From Leptolyngbya sp. Cla-17 (lineage in GTDB: Bacteria > Cyanobacteriota > Cyanobacteriia > Leptolyngbyales > Leptolyngbyaceae): 64,000 nucleotides of DNA. Within the stretch, counting starts at the first letter, position 1, and the number at the start of each line of letters is the position of its first letter. The notes beneath the pieces are model-generated. The model saw nothing but the letters and a program-made list of their open reading frames with translations, was not told where the DNA came from and did no database searches. The stretch covers positions 124,001 through 188,000 of the forward strand of contig NZ_JAEVYN010000001.1 of NCBI RefSeq assembly GCF_016807185.1, read 5' to 3'. Positions 18,387-27,683 of the stretch are shown in pieces. The position numbers were made by a program, and so were the translations under genes.

Positions 18387-19820
18387 TTAATTGCGAGGAC
18401 CGACATTCGATAAGTTCAACCCATTGTTAAAAATATCTTCAGCGATCGTAATTCCAAGCGGAATGCCACCAATGTTCTTGGATAGATCGGGATTGCCTGT
18501 ATTGTCGGGTGCAAAAGCATCAAAGACCCAATGCACTCCCAAATATACCCGGCTGAGTCCATTTTCTACAATCATTTGCCATAATCCGTCTGGAAAATTG
18601 CGAACGTGTTTTGGTCGCACTGTTCCTTTGTTATCTCGGCTAATACCATTGAATTCATCCGATACAAAGGTCAGACCATCGAACAAATTGTCGGTACTGC
18701 GGCTATTTACGCCATAAAACAATCGAGTAATGTGCAATGCTGCTGCACCGAAAGTAGCGTGCCCAGAAGGATAGGCTGGGAAGGGCGGCGTAAAGTTTTT
18801 CTCAAAGGTCTTAGAATTCGTTTTGGGTGCCCCTAATGGCAACCAGGAAGGATCAGCATCTGCGGAAATGACATTATTGTCAGTCCCTGTAGGTCCTAGA
18901 GACGGGTCATTTTCCCGAATACCAACAACGGGCCGCCATAAATCATGAATGTATTTTTGATCCCAGGCTAAAACACCAGCATCAGCCATTGCGGCATTCA
19001 CTAGCGCAAACAGACGGGCATTTTGATCCACACTATCAGCCCCATTATTGCGTTCTATTGCCACAGCCCGAACGATTTGGTTATATAACCGGGGTGGTGT
19101 ACCCAACTCAGCAACGCCATCGTAGCCCCAATAGATGCCGATGACTGTCTCACTCGCTGTCCGAGCAGAAAGACCTGCGGGTAGAGTTCCCATTAATTCA
19201 GGTGCAATCCCCTTGCCGCGTACTTGCTGTAGGGCGGTGAGATATTCAGGACTTCCTGGCTGAGGTGGAACATCCAACTCATGGCGGTTTGTCACAGCAA
19301 AACATCTCGATTTTGCGCCATAGAAGGGAGCATTGAACCCTTGCCCAGAATTATCTGGATCAAGGCGATGTGCTCCACGAGCCATCGATGCAGCATAACC
19401 ATCATCACTAGCACTGGGATCATCCTGCCGCTTCTCTAGCATTTTCTGTGCTACCAAAAGACCAAATTCATGACCTTCTTGTAAGCCAGTTCCTTGCAAA
19501 CCTGCTTGAGTATGTTTCAGATCAAAGAAGGACTTTTGACTGGGAAACAAACTAGACAACGTAGCGTGTGCTGCGGCAGCAACGGCAGCATCGGCTGAGG
19601 CATTGGGTTGCGGGTTCGGTAAGTTAGGAAGATAGGGAGATAAGTTGACTGGAGCGAACGGATTACCCCGTACCCCTGCATAAGCGTCATATATTGCTAA
19701 GTGAACGATCGCTAAAGCACGAGAACTCAGAGTCGGACCCGTTTGCTCGTTTTTACCATTGGTATGACTAACACGGTTTGCTTCGAGAGCAACTTCATTC
19801 CAATATAAAATTGGATCCAT
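18387..19820 (-). CDS. Vanadium-dependent haloperoxidase / PAP2-like phosphatase
   Basis: 477 residues from the ATG at 19820, which has AGGAG 8 bases upstream; the longer frame to 19997 is not needed. The C-terminal helical domain has the vanadate/phosphate-binding pattern: a Lys-containing KNFTPPFPAYPSGHATFGAA block with the Ser-Gly-His core, and a second block RVYLGVHWVFDAF with the metal-ligand His. Such enzymes oxidise halides with hydrogen peroxide, or act as acid phosphatases; the sequence does not separate these with certainty. No clear signal peptide is seen at this start. An ABM monooxygenase-like gene lies upstream on the same strand. Confidence 0.85.
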   Translation of the reverse strand: MDPILYWNEVALEANRVSHTNGKNEQTGPTLSSRALAIVHLAIYDAYAGVRGNPFAPVNLSPYLPNLPNPQPNASADAAVAAAAHATLSSLFPSQKSFFDLKHTQAGLQGTGLQEGHEFGLLVAQKMLEKRQDDPSASDDGYAASMARGAHRLDPDNSGQGFNAPFYGAKSRCFAVTNRHELDVPPQPGSPEYLTALQQVRGKGIAPELMGTLPAGLSARTASETVIGIYWGYDGVAELGTPPRLYNQIVRAVAIERNNGADSVDQNARLFALVNAAMADAGVLAWDQKYIHDLWRPVVGIRENDPSLGPTGTDNNVISADADPSWLPLGAPKTNSKTFEKNFTPPFPAYPSGHATFGAAALHITRLFYGVNSRSTDNLFDGLTFVSDEFNGISRDNKGTVRPKHVRNFPDGLWQMIVENGLSRVYLGVHWVFDAFAPDNTGNPDLSKNIGGIPLGITIAEDIFNNGLNLSNVGPRN

Positions 19821-20167
19821 TACATTTCTCCTGGGTAAAGTTAGGTGTGGCTTCTTACAAATGCCAATACATCGGACTATAAAAAGGGCAATTTTGCTGA
19901 GTTTAGTTGCAGCCAATTTCAGCTTGAAAACACCCTTAACCTCAGTCGATGTGAGTTCAAACCCTTGATGACTATGATTCTGCTGAATTGAGTGCAAACT
20001 ACAACCTCCAGCAATGAGTCCTTTGACTGTTCCAAGCTAAAGGTTGCACCCAAGCGTCGGCAGTACCCTGGCGGGTACTATTTAAAGGCTTAGCTTGCAA
20101 TTGCAGTTCAGATGACTTGACCCAACTTGCCGCTCCATAACCAGCAAATCTTTTGACAACTATGACT

Positions 20168-20524
20168 TTATGAAGCGCCGAATGGCGTAAGCACTTCAAA
20201 ATGTTCTACAACTGGAAACGGATCGTAGAAAGGATGTAGAAGTTGCTTCCAGGTTTGGTAGTCGGGCGACCCTCTAAATCCGACGGTGTGGTCTTCCAAG
20301 GTTTCCCATCGCACTAAGAGTAAATATTTTTCAGGCGTTTCCAGGCAGCGATGCAAATCGTGTCCGCAATAGCCTTTCATACTGGCAATAATGGGCGAGG
20401 CTTGGCGAAATGCCGCTTCAAATGCGTTGGCTGTGCCCGGTCTAATCTGTAGCATGACGGCTTCTAGAATAGGAGAAGCAGGCACTTCGCGATTTTCATA
20501 GGAATCGTGTAACGATTCGCGCAT
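20168..20524 (-). CDS. Antibiotic biosynthesis monooxygenase (ABM) domain protein
   Basis: 118 residues forming one ferredoxin-like ABM domain: LEAVMLQIRPGTANAFEAAF, then PIIASMKGYCGHDLHRCLE, then YLLLVRWETLEDHTVGFRGS and HFEVLTPF. The family includes quinol or heme-modifying monooxygenases as well as uncharacterised stress proteins; this one has no diagnostic active-site motif I can assign. It lies upstream of the haloperoxidase gene with about 350 bases between, so joint transcription is uncertain. Confidence 0.82.
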   Translation of the reverse strand: MRESLHDSYENREVPASPILEAVMLQIRPGTANAFEAAFRQASPIIASMKGYCGHDLHRCLETPEKYLLLVRWETLEDHTVGFRGSPDYQTWKQLLHPFYDPFPVVEHFEVLTPFGAS

Positions 20525-20629
20525 AGAGTTGTGGGAGTGCAGGAAATGGTAGAGTAATCCACTGAGGCAGCAGTGATCAGAGCGCGCTGGCCCTCATTCT
20601 AAGGTTAATGTGCGATCGCGGAGAAAGCC

Positions 20630-21868
20630 ATGTCGCAGGAGCCCATTCCCGAACCCACTGATTCTGACGTCCAAGCGCTGCCTGCGGGCGGGACTAGCTT
20701 CAGCCAGTCGAGAGATACGACGGAATCGACAACAAGCAATAAGCAAGATCTTCTCCTTTCAGAAGATGTGTGGGAATCGGTAGAAATAGAAAACGAGACG
20801 CAATCAACCTCAATTGAAGAAGCGTCGGTCGAAAAAGCTGCTGAGAGTCTTTCCCGTAGGCGGTCATCTCGCGTTGCAGCAGGCACTGCCGTTGCTATCA
20901 ACCAAGCCACAAGCTGGCAAAAGTTTCAGCGGTATTGGCAAGCAGAAATTCAGCCAGCGCTGAAAGAGCAAACCATCAAAACGTTGAAAGCAACCATCCG
21001 GTCGCTTGAATCTCTGGTTGCTCGGCTAGAAGCAAAACCTACTGCAAGTTCATCTCAGAAAGGCACAGCCCCCTGGCGACAGATCCGGGGAATTTGGGGG
21101 TCTGTGTTGGGTCTAACGCGATCGCTGTTGCCCCGATCTTTCAATCGGCAATTGTCCGATCCGTTGCTGAGTGGAGCGATCGCAGGCGTGCTGCTGCTGA
21201 CCCTGTGGACAACATCCTCCTTGATCTTCAGCAAATCACCGACGCAGGTCGCCACTGCGCCAGCCAACCCGTCTGCTCCAGACAAAGCTACAGATGACGA
21301 CAAAGAAAAATCAGTGCTAAAGAGTGATCAGCCAGTAGCAAAATCGACTCCTGACGCGATTCCTGAAACGCCCCCTGATGATGCGATCGCTACCCAGCCA
21401 AGCCCTCAACAAACTCCTTTAACCTTACCGCTGGAAAAGGCTCCTGACGAGACTCGTGAGACGACTCCTCCGAAAATTCCCGATGTTGTCACCGCTCCCG
21501 GCCCGCCACCGGCTCCTGCGCCTAAGCCGCTGCCACCGCTGAAACTCACCCCAGAGCAAACGCTAATTGCTCAAATTCAAGAGCAGGTTGCCGATGTCAG
21601 CAATCAATATGTAAATGGGCTGATTCAATCCGTGCAGGCAAACTTCCGCAGCAGTCTTTTGACCGTTAAAGTGGGCGATGATTGGTATACCCTAGAGCAA
21701 GCTCAGCAGAACAAACTAGCGACTGAAATGCTAAAACGCTCTCAGCAGCTTAATTTCGTCAAATTAGAAATGATCGATTCAAAGGACAACTTATTAGCTC
21801 GTAGCCCCGTTGTCGGCTCTGAAATGGTCATCCTGAAACGGCTCACTGGTTCGCCAAAAACCGTATAA
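20630..21868 (+). CDS. Proline-rich single-pass membrane protein, cyanobacterial, unknown function
   Basis: 412 residues. The N-terminal cytoplasmic part (about 1-175) is acidic and Ser/Thr-rich, then helical. A single membrane helix lies at about 181-201 (SGAIAGVLLLTLWTTSSLIF). A disordered Pro/Ala/Thr-rich stretch at about 205-305 follows, then a compact C-terminal domain from LTPEQTLIAQIQEQVADV to the end. That domain may lie in the periplasm. It contains DDWYTLEQAQQNKLATEML, which I do not recognise. The gene ends 27 bases before tsaB on the same strand, so they are probably co-transcribed. Confidence 0.75.
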   Translation: MSQEPIPEPTDSDVQALPAGGTSFSQSRDTTESTTSNKQDLLLSEDVWESVEIENETQSTSIEEASVEKAAESLSRRRSSRVAAGTAVAINQATSWQKFQRYWQAEIQPALKEQTIKTLKATIRSLESLVARLEAKPTASSSQKGTAPWRQIRGIWGSVLGLTRSLLPRSFNRQLSDPLLSGAIAGVLLLTLWTTSSLIFSKSPTQVATAPANPSAPDKATDDDKEKSVLKSDQPVAKSTPDAIPETPPDDAIATQPSPQQTPLTLPLEKAPDETRETTPPKIPDVVTAPGPPPAPAPKPLPPLKLTPEQTLIAQIQEQVADVSNQYVNGLIQSVQANFRSSLLTVKVGDDWYTLEQAQQNKLATEMLKRSQQLNFVKLEMIDSKDNLLARSPVVGSEMVILKRLTGSPKTV

Positions 21869-21895
21869 CTATTTTGTAGTTACTTCTAAAGCTTA

Positions 21896-22561
21896 GTGCC
21901 ACTCGCCACTCGCCACTCGCCACTCGTCACTTTCTATTCACTTGCCCTCCATACCAGCACCCCCGAATTAGGACTGGCGATCGCCCACTTCAACGAGACT
22001 TGCCGCCATCAAGTCTGGGATTTGGGGCGCGATACCTCGATGCTGCTTCACGCTTATTTAGTGGATTTTCTGCTGCCCCAAACCTGGCAAGATCTGGCAT
22101 TTATTGCCGTGGCAAAAGGTCCAGGTGGCTTCACTGGAACGCGGATTGGAGTTGTTACCGCTCGTACTCTAGCCCAACAACTTGACATTCCCTTATTTGG
22201 CATTTCAACCCTGGCAGCCGTGGCATGGGAAACTGCGAAAACGTTGGAAAACCCGATCGCGATCGCAGTACAAATGCCTGCCCAACGCGGTGAAGTATTT
22301 GCTGCAATTTATCGGAGCGATCGCCGGCAAAATCAACTAATTGAAATCTTGCCGGATGCTGTCATGAGCCTGGAAGCCTGGGAAAATCTGCTAAAAAAGC
22401 AGGACGAGGTTTACCATCTGATCACCGCTGAAGGGAGCCTAGGGCGCTACGTCACCAGCATTTTAGAAATTGCCCAGGCTAACTGGAACCACGGTTTGCG
22501 TCCTCACTGGTCAGAAGTCCTCCCATTTTACGGACAGCACCCGGTGCCAGAAGCCATATAG
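21896..22561 (+). CDS. tsaB: tRNA threonylcarbamoyladenosine biosynthesis protein
   Basis: 221 residues with a GTG start at 21896, the only start in this frame near the domain. TsaB is the non-catalytic partner of TsaD in making t6A37 in ANN-decoding tRNAs. The ASKHA fold begins SLALHTSTPELGLAIAHF, followed by VAKGPGGFTGTRIGVVTART, the most diagnostic block, and MPAQRGEVFAAIY. The first dozen codons consist of a tandem heptamer repeat, so the N-terminal extension is repeat-derived. No good ribosome-binding site precedes the GTG. The gene converges on ctaE with a single base between them. Confidence 0.88.
   Translation: MPLATRHSPLVTFYSLALHTSTPELGLAIAHFNETCRHQVWDLGRDTSMLLHAYLVDFLLPQTWQDLAFIAVAKGPGGFTGTRIGVVTARTLAQQLDIPLFGISTLAAVAWETAKTLENPIAIAVQMPAQRGEVFAAIYRSDRRQNQLIEILPDAVMSLEAWENLLKKQDEVYHLITAEGSLGRYVTSILEIAQANWNHGLRPHWSEVLPFYGQHPVPEAI
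21898..21932 (+). repeat. Heptamer tandem repeat inside tsaB start
   Basis: Four exact copies of GCCACTC (21898-21925) and a fifth degenerate copy GTCACTT. Heptanucleotide tandem repeats (STRR) are known in filamentous cyanobacteria. This one is translated because it follows the tsaB GTG start. Confidence 0.9.
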
Positions 22562-22562
22562 A

Positions 22563-23183
22563 TTACTTCAACAAATACAGCAGGATGAACAAGATGATCC
22601 AAATGACATCGACGAAGTGCCAGTAGATTTCGGCGGCTTCGATGCCAAAGTGGCTGGTGCTGGAGTAGTGACCGGGTTTGCGCGATCGCCACAGTACACC
22701 CAACATCAACATCACGCCAAAGAAGACATGCAGACCGTGAAAGCCCGTTAGCACATAGAATGTGCTGGCAAACAGATTGGTCTTGAGTCCAAATTCTAGA
22801 TGAAAATATTCATAAAGTTGACCTGCTAGAAACACTGCACCAATAGCCGCGGTAATGGCAAACCACAGCCGCATTCCTTTCACATCATCCTTTTTAATTG
22901 CTGTGTCAGCATTGTGAATCACAAAGCTACTGGAAATCAGGATGATGGTGTTCACTCCCGGCAGTAGCAGTTCTAGCTCTGGCGTTCCTGCGGGGGGCCA
23001 TACCGGAGCGACTGCCCGAAAGGTCAGGTAGGCAATGAACAACCCCATAAAAATCATTGCTTCCGCCACGAGGAAAACAATGATGCCAAAAATGCGGTGA
23101 TCCGGGTGGGCATGGTGTCCGTGAGCCGCCGCTTCATGGTGACTGGTGACAATCGTAGTCGTATCAATTGCAGAACTTTGCAT
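22563..23183 (-). CDS. ctaE: Cytochrome c oxidase subunit III
   Basis: 206 residues with five hydrophobic segments. Subunit III signatures are present: IFGIIVFLVAEAMIFMGLFI, the substrate-side FVIHNADTAIKKDD, VLTGFHGLHVFFGVMLML and the C-terminal EIYWHFVDVIWIILFILLY. It stabilises subunit I and supports proton uptake in the aa3-type terminal oxidase of the respiratory chain. The short form, lacking the first two helices, is usual in cyanobacteria. It is the last gene of ctaCDE; its start is 11 bases after ctaD. Confidence 0.96.
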   Translation of the reverse strand: MQSSAIDTTTIVTSHHEAAAHGHHAHPDHRIFGIIVFLVAEAMIFMGLFIAYLTFRAVAPVWPPAGTPELELLLPGVNTIILISSSFVIHNADTAIKKDDVKGMRLWFAITAAIGAVFLAGQLYEYFHLEFGLKTNLFASTFYVLTGFHGLHVFFGVMLMLGVLWRSRKPGHYSSTSHFGIEAAEIYWHFVDVIWIILFILLYLLK

Positions 23184-23194
23184 GGTGTCTCTCT

Positions 23195-24880
23195 TTATCC
23201 TTGTGCTGCCGCTGCTTCTAGTGCCAAAAATGGTCCCGCTTTAATGATTTTTACCGCTTCTTCCGTGCCGTATTCATAAGGACCAATCTCAAGCACTGGA
23301 TCAATCTCAAAGTTTTCTACGGGCGGTGGAGAAGTAGTTTGCCATTCAAAGGTTAAGCCACCCCAAGGGTTACTAGACGCTTTCGCTCCTTTGAACACGC
23401 TCCAGATGACGTTGAAGATGAATGGGAAGGTGGAAACCGCCAAGATGTAAGTGCCAATGGTGCAAATCAAATTGAGAGCTGTAAATTTTGGATCGTATTC
23501 CGCAATCCGCCGATTCATGCCTTCCAGACCCAATTTGTGCATTGGCAAAAATGCCAGGTTGAAGCCGATCAACGTCAGGACAAAGTGAATTCTACCCAGA
23601 GTTTCGTTCACCATGCGTCCGGTCATCTTAGGAAACCAGTGGTAAGTTCCGGCATAGATGCCAAACACGCTGCCGCCAAATAAAACGTAGTGCAGATGGG
23701 CGACGACAAAGTAAGTGTCATGAACATGAATGTCAAACGGCACGGCTGCCAGCATAACCCCGCTAATACCACCAATCACAAACATGGACAGGAAGCCCAT
23801 GGCAAACAGCATGGCACTATTGAGCCGCAGCTTGCCGCCCCAAATTGTTGCTAACCAGCCAAAAACTTTGATTCCCGTGGGAACGGCAATGATCATGGTG
23901 TTAATCATGAAAAACATCCGCAGCCAGGGAGGAGTACCGCTGGTAAACATATGGTGTGCCCAGACAATCAAGCCTAAAAAGCTGATAGCAAAACTGGAGT
24001 AGGCGATCGCCTTATAGCCAAAAATCGGCTTACGTGAGTGAACGGGCAAAATCTCTGAAATCAGCCCAAACACAGGCAGCACCATAATGTAGACCGCCGG
24101 ATGAGAGTAAAACCAGAACATATGCTGGTAGACCACCGGATTGCCGCCACCCGTGGGGTTGAAAAAGGCAGTGCCTATCACCAGATCAAACGACAGGAGA
24201 ATCAATGCGCCTGCTAGGACGGGCGTTGAAATCAAGATCAGCGCCGAAGTTGCCAGCATTGCCCAACAAAACAAGGGCATTTTGTTCAAGGTCATACCGG
24301 GAGCGCGCATTTTCAGGATCGTAACCAGAAAATTGACCGCACCCAAAATGGAAGATGTTCCTAAAATCAGCAGGCTCAAAATCCAAATCATTTCCCCCGG
24401 CTTGTTGTAAACCAGGCTTAACGGTGGATAGGAAGTCCAGCCAGCGCCGGGAGCACCGACAAAGAAACTGCTCAAGAGTAGGATTCCGCCTGGTGGAATC
24501 ATCCAAAAGGCAACAGCGTTTAGCTTAGGAAACGCCATATCCCGTGCACCGACTAGCAGCGGAATGAGGTAATTTCCAAACGCTCCGGTTGCGGCAGGCA
24601 CAATCCACAAGAAAATCATCACCGTAGCGTGGACGGTAAATAAGCCGTTATAGGTTTCGCGGCTGACAAAATCAACTTCAGGGGTTGCGAGTTCAGTGCG
24701 AATTAGAGTGGCTAAAAAACCGCCTACAAAATAGAAAAAGAATGAAGTGACCAAGTATTGAATGCCAATGACTTTATGGTCAGTGCTGAAACTAAAGTAT
24801 TTCAGCCATTCGCGCTTCTTTTCTTGAATGGGGGGGGCTGGCGGGGTTTTTGCCGCTTCGTCTTGCAGTAATTGAGTCAT
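23195..24880 (-). CDS. ctaD: Cytochrome c oxidase subunit I
   Basis: 561 residues, twelve membrane helices. It carries heme a and the heme a3-CuB centre, where oxygen is reduced. The ligands are visible: the low-spin heme His in TVHATVMIFLW-type text, HPAVYIMVLPVFG with the cross-linked His-Tyr region, AHHMFTSG with the CuB His pair, and VAHLHYVLFGG with heme ligands. The gene is complete and in frame. The cytoplasmic tail is rich in Glu and Pro (VENFEIDPVLEIGPYEYG). It lies between ctaC and ctaE on the minus strand. Confidence 0.97.
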   Translation of the reverse strand: MTQLLQDEAAKTPPAPPIQEKKREWLKYFSFSTDHKVIGIQYLVTSFFFYFVGGFLATLIRTELATPEVDFVSRETYNGLFTVHATVMIFLWIVPAATGAFGNYLIPLLVGARDMAFPKLNAVAFWMIPPGGILLLSSFFVGAPGAGWTSYPPLSLVYNKPGEMIWILSLLILGTSSILGAVNFLVTILKMRAPGMTLNKMPLFCWAMLATSALILISTPVLAGALILLSFDLVIGTAFFNPTGGGNPVVYQHMFWFYSHPAVYIMVLPVFGLISEILPVHSRKPIFGYKAIAYSSFAISFLGLIVWAHHMFTSGTPPWLRMFFMINTMIIAVPTGIKVFGWLATIWGGKLRLNSAMLFAMGFLSMFVIGGISGVMLAAVPFDIHVHDTYFVVAHLHYVLFGGSVFGIYAGTYHWFPKMTGRMVNETLGRIHFVLTLIGFNLAFLPMHKLGLEGMNRRIAEYDPKFTALNLICTIGTYILAVSTFPFIFNVIWSVFKGAKASSNPWGGLTFEWQTTSPPPVENFEIDPVLEIGPYEYGTEEAVKIIKAGPFLALEAAAAQG

Positions 24881-24905
24881 AGAACTTTAACAGATCAATA
24901 AATGG

Positions 24906-25922
24906 CTAGCTAGCAGATGGGTGATGGGCTGAATGAAGCTGCTGAAGAGTGGCAGCATCCACGCCGAGCGGAGCAACAAAGGGCGCAAGAAATTGATCGA
25001 CGGGTTTCTCAGCGGCGGTAAGGGCGATCGCGTCCTCCAATCCTGCCGCACTAGCAACCTTTTGGCTAGCAATCCAGGCATTAAAATCTGCTGGAGTTTC
25101 AGCAATCACTTTGGTTTTCATTGCGCCATGATAAGGACCACACAACTCAGCACAGATGACTGGATATTCACCCGTACGAGACGGTGTAAAGGCAAGCTCC
25201 GTCGGAGTGCCGGGGATCGCATCCTGCTTGACGCGATACTCTGGCACCCAAAAGGCATGAAGCACATCATTTGCAGAGATCGCTAGCTTAATTCGAGTGC
25301 CTACTGGGACATGCAATTCACCCGCAACCACCCCGCTATCCGGGTAGGTGAAAATCCAGGCATATTGCAGTCCTGCCGCTTGAATGGTCATTTCTTGCGG
25401 GGCAGAAGTCGTCCCAGGAATAGATTCTGGGATTGCTGCGGGTTCTAAAGGTGCTGAAACGGGATCAATAGTGGTATCAGTCAATGTTCCAGCGATCGCA
25501 GCACCTGGCATTTTTGCCATTTCATGAGTGGGCTGGCTGTGATGAGCAACTGAATGATCCATCGGATCTAACCCGCCCATTGAGTTATAAATTTCAAAGC
25601 TATAAACCGCGATTCCTAACACAATCACTGCCGGAATCGAAGTCCATAGGATCTCTAAGGGAATATTACCTTCGATGTATGGGCCATCGGTATCATCGCC
25701 CGGTTCACGACGGAATTTGAAAAACGAGTAGACTAATGCCCCTTGCACCAGCAAAAACAACCCGGTTCCAATCGTCATCATGATGTCGAATAGCCCATCT
25801 ACCAGAGGAGCATCTGTAGACGCTGCTACAGGCATTAAGCCATGATTTTGCCCATACCAGAGACTAACAATTGTTACCGCAATACCGATTAACAATGTTG
25901 CAATTGAACCCGGAATATTCAC
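24906..25922 (-). CDS. ctaC: Cytochrome c oxidase subunit II
   Basis: 338 residues. A leading hydrophobic segment (about 5-24) and two membrane helices (44-68, 89-112) precede a periplasmic cupredoxin. The CuA ligands are intact: His222 (VLHAFWVPE), then CAELCGPYHGAM with Cys257, Glu259, Cys261, His265 and Met268. An unusual His/Met-rich insert at about residues 121-138 (MDHSVAHHSQPTHEM), followed by a Pro/Thr-rich linker to about 175, separates TM2 from the cupredoxin. A roughly 60-residue tail lies beyond the usual end. It takes electrons from a c-type cytochrome or plastocyanin. It is the first gene of ctaCDE. Confidence 0.96.
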   Translation of the reverse strand: MNIPGSIATLLIGIAVTIVSLWYGQNHGLMPVAASTDAPLVDGLFDIMMTIGTGLFLLVQGALVYSFFKFRREPGDDTDGPYIEGNIPLEILWTSIPAVIVLGIAVYSFEIYNSMGGLDPMDHSVAHHSQPTHEMAKMPGAAIAGTLTDTTIDPVSAPLEPAAIPESIPGTTSAPQEMTIQAAGLQYAWIFTYPDSGVVAGELHVPVGTRIKLAISANDVLHAFWVPEYRVKQDAIPGTPTELAFTPSRTGEYPVICAELCGPYHGAMKTKVIAETPADFNAWIASQKVASAAGLEDAIALTAAEKPVDQFLAPFVAPLGVDAATLQQLHSAHHPSAS

Positions 25923-26575
25923 AAATCTCTCCCTACTTAACAGGCAACTAGAAACGAATAATTCTTAAATTAAAGAGTCTTTTGCAAAACAGTGAGTCAG
26001 AACGGTTGAAAGCGCTGTGTGTCTAACCCTAGAAGTTTCAATAGTTTGAAGTCAACCAATGATCCATAGAGATTATAGGCACTTCATCGACAAAAACTTC
26101 TAACTCCTTACCAAGGTAAACCACCTCTTAAGAGAATCCGTGTACAGCACTACTAGCTTGGGTAATTGTCACAAAAATCAACTTGGTTAACGTCCCTATT
26201 TCAACTTAACGACTTTCTAGCTTTTGTGCAGACCTAAATACCTACAGAAAGTAAACTTATCTTTAAAAATTTTCTATTTTCTTCGGGAGAGGGAAGCTTC
26301 CCTCTAAATCAGGACTTTTGTTCGTGCTTTGAAGCTGATTTTCCATACTGAGCAAAAATGTGTTTTTGACTATTTTTGAGTGAGGTCTAGAGAACAACAG
26401 ACCAATCGAAAGAAATTGCTAAGCCTTGTGCGTTAAGTTAAACAAACTTACTAAAGTGATAATTACAGTGTGAAAGAGTTAGCCTGACTGACGATATCCC
26501 CCGGAATTGCGAGATGAGCAATTGCACAGGATTGATTTAAAGAAGCGTGTTTTTTAGAAATGAGGTTGAAAGCTC
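25923..26575. promoter_or_regulatory. Divergent regulatory region between ctaCDE and ctaA-ctaB
   Basis: 653 AT-rich bases between the starts of ctaC and ctaA. It must contain the promoters for both oxidase operons. I found no gene, no consensus NtcA site (GTA-N8-TAC) and no strong hairpin. An unusually long leader for either operon is possible. Confidence 0.5.
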
Positions 26576-27553
26576 ATGGTTGACATTACCTCCCACCAGC
26601 AAGCAAATGACAAGTCTTCTCGCCCTCGCGAATGGATTAGTCGGTTTGTGCTGGGAATGGCAGGTGAAACGCTGTTTTTGATGGCGTTGGGAAGTGCGAC
26701 CCGCGTAATGAATGCCGGACTGGCATGTCCTGATTGGCCGCTTTGCTATGGCGTGCTAGTTCCTCAAAAACAGATGAACCTACAGGTTTTTTTGGAGTGG
26801 TTTCATCGACTAACGGCTTCCTCAATGGGGCTTTTTGCGATCACTCTGTTTGGTTTGTGCCTGTGGTATCGCCGGGAGTTACCAAAATGGACACCCTGGA
26901 TCGCCTCGCTAGCGCTGTTTTTAGTAATTTTCCAAGGCATTTTAGGTGCGTTGACCGTCACCGAACTGCTGCGATTTGATATTGTGACCGCTCACTTAGG
27001 CACTGCGCTTCTGTTTTTTATCACCTTGCTGTCGGCGGGAGTCGCACTTCAGCCTTATCAAGGGAATGGCACTGCGGGAAGGCTGTCTTGGGTCGCGGCG
27101 ATCGCTGCAATTTGCGTCTATGCCCAAAGTATTTTAGGAGCGCTGGTCGGCTCTCAATGGGCACTGCACCAGTGTTTAAGCGATTCCACTTTATGTGGTG
27201 TGATGAACAGCCACATTGCTGGTGTTGTTCCTGCAACCCTAGCCACGTTGACCTTGACAGGCTGGGCATTGCGAACTCCAGCACTACACCCTAGCTTGCG
27301 CCGCTTAGCCAACTTTGCAGGAAGCTTGCTGGTGCTGCAAATTGCTCTAGGAGTTGCTACTTTCAAGCTGAGGCTACAGGTTGAGACCTTAACTATTGCC
27401 CACCAGGCGATCGGTGCGATGCTGCTAGGAGTGCTGGTCACCTTTACCGTGTTAGCGTTTCGAGATATGGGTGTCTCTGAAACGGATGTGCCGATCAAAT
27501 CTATATCTTTAGATGAGGCGATCGCCAGTCCGGTCGATGGACAACCTGCTTAA
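26576..27553 (+). CDS. ctaA: Heme A synthase (COX15/CtaA)
   Basis: 325 residues with about eight hydrophobic segments. CtaA oxidises the C8 methyl of heme O to make heme A for the oxidase. Family features: GSATRVMNAGLACPDWPLCYG with the conserved His/Cys pattern in the first loop, EWFHRLTASSMG with a heme-binding His, VTAHLGTALLFF, and TIAHQAIGAMLLG near the end. The second loop holds the Cys pair HQCLSDSTLCG. The partner ctaB lies 130 bases downstream on the same strand. Confidence 0.95.
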   Translation: MVDITSHQQANDKSSRPREWISRFVLGMAGETLFLMALGSATRVMNAGLACPDWPLCYGVLVPQKQMNLQVFLEWFHRLTASSMGLFAITLFGLCLWYRRELPKWTPWIASLALFLVIFQGILGALTVTELLRFDIVTAHLGTALLFFITLLSAGVALQPYQGNGTAGRLSWVAAIAAICVYAQSILGALVGSQWALHQCLSDSTLCGVMNSHIAGVVPATLATLTLTGWALRTPALHPSLRRLANFAGSLLVLQIALGVATFKLRLQVETLTIAHQAIGAMLLGVLVTFTVLAFRDMGVSETDVPIKSISLDEAIASPVDGQPA

Positions 27554-27623
27554 GTTATATGTAAGCCATAGCACGCGTTCTGCTTTATCACACACGCTGA
27601 TACATTAATGCTTACCCCCTGCA

Positions 27624-27658
27624 TCACCGATGAACTGAATCAAAAATGGCATCGGTGA
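27624..27658 (+). promoter_or_regulatory. Hairpin in the ctaA-ctaB spacer
   Basis: TCACCGATG at 27624-27632 pairs perfectly with CATCGGTGA at 27650-27658 across a 17-base loop, ending 25 bases before the ctaB ATG. It is followed by a weak T-run (ATCATTTTG). It could attenuate ctaB transcription, process the message, or shape its translation. Confidence 0.45.
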
Positions 27659-27683
27659 ATCATTTTGTGAGGAACACTCGAAA

